Shown here piece by piece: positions 6,572-9,215 of a stretch of 9,215 nt of DNA. The position numbers were made by a program, and so were the translations under genes. Location: assembly GCF_902488755.1 (NCBI RefSeq), contig NZ_CABTXF010000047.1:1-9215 (forward strand), read 5' to 3'. The notes beneath the pieces are model-generated. The model was not told the origin of the DNA and made no database searches. It was given only the letters and a program-made list of their open reading frames with translations. The stretch comes from an uncultured Murdochiella sp. (GTDB lineage Bacteria; Bacillota; Clostridia; Tissierellales; Peptoniphilaceae). Numbering within the stretch: position 1 is the first letter of the stretch; each line of letters begins with the position of its first letter.

Positions 6572-7935
6572 ATATCGAGTATATTAAACTGAAGCATCTG
6601 GAGAGTGCCATTGTTACGGTCGATAAAGTGCGTGACGTAGGCTATGGCGAGATCGTGACGATTACTTGTGAAGGAAAAATGTATACCGGTCAGGTCATGG
6701 CGATAGAAGATGACTTAGCCATGGTGCAGGTTTTCGGCGATACCACCGGTATGCGAGTCGATAACGCCGTGGTCACCTTTGAAGGACATCCACTTTCGAT
6801 TCCGCTCAACGCCTCCATATTGGGGCGCATTTTTGATGGCTTAGGAAACCCGATCGATGGTGGCGGAGCGGTTTTTTCCAACAAACGATATAACATCAAC
6901 GGATCTGCTATGAATCCGGTCGCTCGCGAATACCCCAAGAACTTTATTCAGACCGGCATTTCTGCCATTGATGGCTTGATGACTATTATTCGCGGACAAA
7001 AGCTGCCGATTTTCTCCGGTTCCGGTTTAGATCATGATCGCATTGCCGCACAGATCATTAGGCAATCGCAAATTCGCCATTCGGACGACGATTTTTGTTT
7101 TGTTTTCGGGGCAATTGGCGTGCAAAAGGACGAAGCGGATTTTTTCGAAGAAACCTTCCGCGCCGCGGGCGTACAAGATCAGGTGGCGAGTTTTATCAAC
7201 CTGGCAGACGATCCGGTGATGGAGCGTTTAATTACGCCGAAATGTGCGCTAACCGCAGCGGAATATCTGGCTTTCGAAGAACATAAGCATGTGTTGGTGT
7301 TATTGACCGATATTACCTCGTATGCAGAAGCACTGCGTGAGATTTCCAATCTTCGGGAAGAAGTGCCAAGTCGTAAGGGCTTTCCGGGTTATCTCTATTC
7401 CGATCTCGCCGCCATGTATGAACGTGCCGGCATCCTTCGTACCGGAAAAGGCTCTATTACACTCATCCCGATTCTTTCCATGCCCAACGATGATATCACC
7501 CATCCTATTCCGGATTTGACCGGCTATATTACGGAAGGACAGATTGTGCTTTCACGAGAACTTTCTCGTCGCGGTATCTATCCGGCGATAGATATTTTGC
7601 CCAGTCTGTCGCGTTTAATGAAGGATGGTATCGGAGAAGGGTTTACACGGGAAGACCATGCCGATGTTATGCGCCAAATTTATGCCTCGTATGCCAAAGC
7701 GCAGGAAGTACGCAATTTGGCGCAGATTATCGGCGAGGACGATCTGAGTGAAGACGACCGCAAAGTGCTTGCCTTTGGCGATGCATTTGAGAAGCGTTTC
7801 TTGCGTCAGGAGTTCACCGAAAATCGTTCTATCGAAGAGACCTTGGATTTGGGTTGGGAACTCTTTGCTCTATTACCGGAAGGGGAGCTGACCCAGATAA
7901 GTCCTGAAAATAAAGAACGTTATCTAAGACGGTGA
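6568..7935 (+). CDS. ntpB: V/A-type ATPase regulatory/non-catalytic subunit B
   Basis: The 455-residue partner of A. It binds nucleotide poorly and supplies the arginine finger to the A active site. The P-loop position is degenerate, as expected for B: FSGSGLDHDRIAAQI (149-163) has no GKT. Other hallmarks are the N-terminal barrel with FGDTTGMRV (56-64), LGRIFDGLGNPIDGG (85-99), FVFGAIGVQKDEADFF (178-193), LLTDITSYAEALREISNLREEVPSRKG (245-271, read as consecutive motifs), DLTGYITEGQIVL (316-328), and ILPSLSRLMKDGIG (343-356) with Arg349 as the predicted finger. The start is GTG 6568, with GGGGGAGG at 6553-6560 seven bases upstream inside the A gene. The four-base overlap GTGA with A indicates coupled translation, which suits a one-to-one assembly of A and B. 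Confidence 0.99.
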   Translation: MNIEYIKLKHLESAIVTVDKVRDVGYGEIVTITCEGKMYTGQVMAIEDDLAMVQVFGDTTGMRVDNAVVTFEGHPLSIPLNASILGRIFDGLGNPIDGGGAVFSNKRYNINGSAMNPVAREYPKNFIQTGISAIDGLMTIIRGQKLPIFSGSGLDHDRIAAQIIRQSQIRHSDDDFCFVFGAIGVQKDEADFFEETFRAAGVQDQVASFINLADDPVMERLITPKCALTAAEYLAFEEHKHVLVLLTDITSYAEALREISNLREEVPSRKGFPGYLYSDLAAMYERAGILRTGKGSITLIPILSMPNDDITHPIPDLTGYITEGQIVLSRELSRRGIYPAIDILPSLSRLMKDGIGEGFTREDHADVMRQIYASYAKAQEVRNLAQIIGEDDLSEDDRKVLAFGDAFEKRFLRQEFTENRSIEETLDLGWELFALLPEGELTQISPENKERYLRR

Positions 7936-7938
7936 AAT

Positions 7939-8571
7939 ATGGCATTTTTTAAGATTACGCCGACCAAAGCCAATTTAATGAAAGTGAAAGCGATGCTTTC
8001 GCTGATGGAGTCCAGCTACACGCTTTTGGATAAAAAACGCGTGGTTCTTTTACGCGCCGCCAATGCGGAAATAAAGAAGAAAGCCGAACTGGAGGAGCGT
8101 CTCAAAGTGGTAAGCGCGGACTTTCAAGAGAAATTAAAACACGCTACCGTCGCCATGGGGCATTACCGCTTGGAGTCCATTGCCGCCGGAATGCCGTTTG
8201 ATGAGTCGATTACCCTTAGCACCCGTTCGTATATGGGCGTGGAAGTCACCCATCTTCATCACGAAGAGAGCACGAAGGATGAATTGGATTACGATACGGT
8301 ACACATCACCTTGGATTTTGCGACCCAATCCATGCAAGAGTTTAAGAGCGTTCTTTTGGAGTTAGCTTCCGTTACCGATGCGGCGGATCGTTTGCAACGC
8401 GAGATGGTGAAAACCCAAAAGCGCGCAAATGCCCTCGAAAAGGTGCAAATTCCCAAGTATAAAAAATATCGTGATTTTATTGCGCAATCGTTGGAAGAAA
8501 AAGAACGCGAGGAATTTTTCCGCCTAAAATTGCTCAAGAAGAAGAAAATGCACAAGAAACAAAAGGCTTAA
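7939..8571 (+). CDS. ntpD: V/A-type ATPase subunit D (central rotor shaft)
   Basis: Subunit D is the long antiparallel coiled coil that turns inside the A3B3 head, and this 210-residue protein matches it throughout. The N-terminal helix has the hallmark PTKANLMKVKAML (8-20) followed by LLDKKRVVLLR (29-39). A mid-region of short strands (about 90-125, including VEVTHLHHEE) forms the lower globular part. The C-terminal helix carries KRANALEKVQIPKY (161-174) and LEEKEREEFFRLKLLKKKK (185-203). The final 12 residues are a Lys-rich tail. The start codon ATG 7939 lies three bases after the stop of B, and the only ribosome-binding-like sequence is GGTGA (7931-7935) overlapping that stop, so translation probably depends on re-initiation after B. 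It is the last gene of the ATPase operon; no clear terminator follows. Confidence 0.98.
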   Translation: MAFFKITPTKANLMKVKAMLSLMESSYTLLDKKRVVLLRAANAEIKKKAELEERLKVVSADFQEKLKHATVAMGHYRLESIAAGMPFDESITLSTRSYMGVEVTHLHHEESTKDELDYDTVHITLDFATQSMQEFKSVLLELASVTDAADRLQREMVKTQKRANALEKVQIPKYKKYRDFIAQSLEEKEREEFFRLKLLKKKKMHKKQKA

Positions 8572-8593
8572 AATCGTCCGGAGCAGTCATCCA

Positions 8594-8615
8594 TCGTTTG
8601 AGCATCCTCAAGTGG
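8594..8615 (+). other. Weak hairpin after the ATPase operon, without a T-tract
   Basis: TTGAG (8598-8602), loop CATC and CTCAA (8607-8611) form a 5-bp stem that extends by four more pairs, three of them G-U, in RNA. No run of T follows, so it does not qualify as a standard intrinsic terminator. It lies 23 bases after the stop of subunit D and immediately before the 28-nt palindrome. Confidence 0.3.
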
Positions 8616-8616
8616 C

Positions 8617-8644
8617 TTGTGGATAGATACGTATCTATCAACAA
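8617..8644. promoter_or_regulatory. Candidate operator: perfect 18-bp palindrome extendable to 28 nt
   Basis: GATAGATACGTATCTATC (8622-8639) is its own reverse complement. Beyond a single mismatch (G8621/A8640), TTGT and ACAA pair as well, giving 13 of 14 matched positions per arm. It lies 11 bases before the first start codon of the ABC exporter gene. A weak promoter can be drawn with TTGAGC (8598-8603) and a poor -10 at 8621-8627, which would put the palindrome over the -10 and start-site region. A perfect DNA palindrome with no loop suggests a binding site for a dimeric repressor of the TetR, MarR or GntR kind. No regulator gene is in the window, so the binding protein is unknown. Confidence 0.5.
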
Positions 8645-8704
8645 AGGAGGGAACGATGAGAAAAAATAAGGACACAAAGGGGGAAACGATGAGAAAAAAT
8701 AAGG
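8641..8704 (+). repeat. Tandem duplication of the RBS and start codon of the ABC exporter gene
   Basis: 8641-8671 and 8674-8704 match at 29 of 31 positions with a 33-bp period. Each copy holds a purine-rich ribosome binding site (AGGAGG in copy one, AAGGGGG in copy two), a five-base spacer, and ATG with the same next codons (MRKNK). Because 33 is a multiple of three, both starts (8656 and 8689) are in the same frame. The first copy shares ACAA with the right arm of the palindrome. Confidence 0.9.
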
Positions 8705-9215
8705 CGTATTGGCTCACTATCTTATTTACGATATTAAACGTTGCCGCCAATGTACTCTACAACTTTGCAATGGCTCTGCTTTTAGAGGCTCTCATCGCAC
8801 AAGATTTTCACCGACTGATCTGGGCTGTTGGCGTCAACTTTTTCGGCGTTTTCATTATTTTAGCAACCGATGCAGCGATGAAAATTTTCCAGGCGCAATA
8901 CATCGTTGATCAACAGCTACAAATGCGTAAAATACAAATCTCTCGCTTGAGCGGCTATGAAATATCCAATCTGACGAGTGATATGGATTTACTGGAAAAC
9001 AACTTTTTCACTCCGTATTTTAATAGTGTTGAAAAAGGGCTGCAAATTGCCATGGCTTTGGCGGCTTTATTGTGGATTGATTGGCGTCTCGTATGCGTCA
9101 GTCTGATCCTCTTCGGTGTCATTGTTATAACCAACAGTAAAATGGGACCCTATAGCGAACGAATGGTGCAAGAGTATTCCACGGCAAACGAAACTTTCCT
9201 TCATCACCTTACGGA
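8656..9215 (+). CDS. ABC exporter, N-terminal transmembrane domain (partial, runs off right edge)
   Basis: The 186 codons present encode the start of a type I ABC exporter membrane domain, of the kind fused to a C-terminal ATPase domain or paired with one. Hydrophobic segments are at about 18-42, 55-75, 126-142 and 144-160. After the second comes the cytosolic loop ISRLSGYEISNLTSDMDLLE (94-113), which fits the exporter pattern of a conserved LT-x-D element. The end (MVQEYSTANETFLHHL) resembles the coupling region preceding the next helices. No Walker motifs are within the window, so the ATPase part is not seen and the substrate cannot be told; peptide or drug export are the common roles. Start 8656 has the best ribosome binding site (AGGAGG, 8645-8650). 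Start 8689 gives a protein 11 residues shorter, beginning MRKNKAYW, right before the first membrane segment. It is separated from the ATPase operon by 84 bases holding a palindrome. Confidence 0.85.
   Translation, partial: MRKNKDTKGETMRKNKAYWLTILFTILNVAANVLYNFAMALLLEALIAQDFHRLIWAVGVNFFGVFIILATDAAMKIFQAQYIVDQQLQMRKIQISRLSGYEISNLTSDMDLLENNFFTPYFNSVEKGLQIAMALAALLWIDWRLVCVSLILFGVIVITNSKMGPYSERMVQEYSTANETFLHHLT

Overview
The window carries one long co-directional operon (+ strand) for a complete V/A-type (vacuolar/archaeal-type) rotary ATPase, followed by the beginning of an ABC exporter gene cut by the right edge. The proteins (subunit I with N-terminal cytosolic coiled coils, subunit K with the loop ...AEGIAIYGLI, subunits A and B with intact catalytic and Arg-finger signatures) look like those of anaerobic Bacillota (Clostridia, Tissierellia or Negativicutes). 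Moderate base composition, GTG/TTG starts and GGAG-type ribosome binding sites fit this. I cannot name a genus from the sequence alone.

Layout: 1-126 is a homopolymer-rich leader that looks partly like a contig-edge artefact and partly like a GC stem plus T-tract. The ATPase genes then run G/H (127-486), C (476-1501), I (1512-3455), K (3485-3910), F (3920-4171), E (4174-4794), A (4787-6571), B (6568-7935), D (7939-8571). Junctions are tight: overlaps of 11, 8 and 4 bp at G/H-C, E-A and A-B, and gaps of 2-29 bp elsewhere, so the set is almost certainly one mRNA with translational coupling. A and B form the catalytic A3B3 head, D and F the central rotor shaft, C the socket joining the shaft to the K (c) ring, I the stator half-channel, and E with G/H the peripheral stalks. 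Nothing in the window decides between ATP synthesis and ion pumping. The K sequence lacks the helix-1 glutamine of Na+-type rings.

8572-8655 is an 84-bp intergenic stretch without a convincing terminator. It holds a weak hairpin, a perfect 18-bp palindrome (8622-8639, extendable to 28 nt with one mismatch), and then a 33-bp-period tandem duplication of the ribosome binding site plus start codon of the ABC exporter gene. The two starts are in the same frame.

Most of the window is a well-known machine. The points that deserve a second look are the gene order (C ahead of I, F ahead of E), the K subunit with an extra N-terminal transmembrane segment and a signal-peptidase-like AFA motif before the ring hairpin, a short F subunit, a dnaX-like A AAA AAG heptamer in correct phase within the E gene, and the duplicated start/palindrome region before the exporter. 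I saw no RNA genes, insertion sequences, CRISPR arrays or broken genes.
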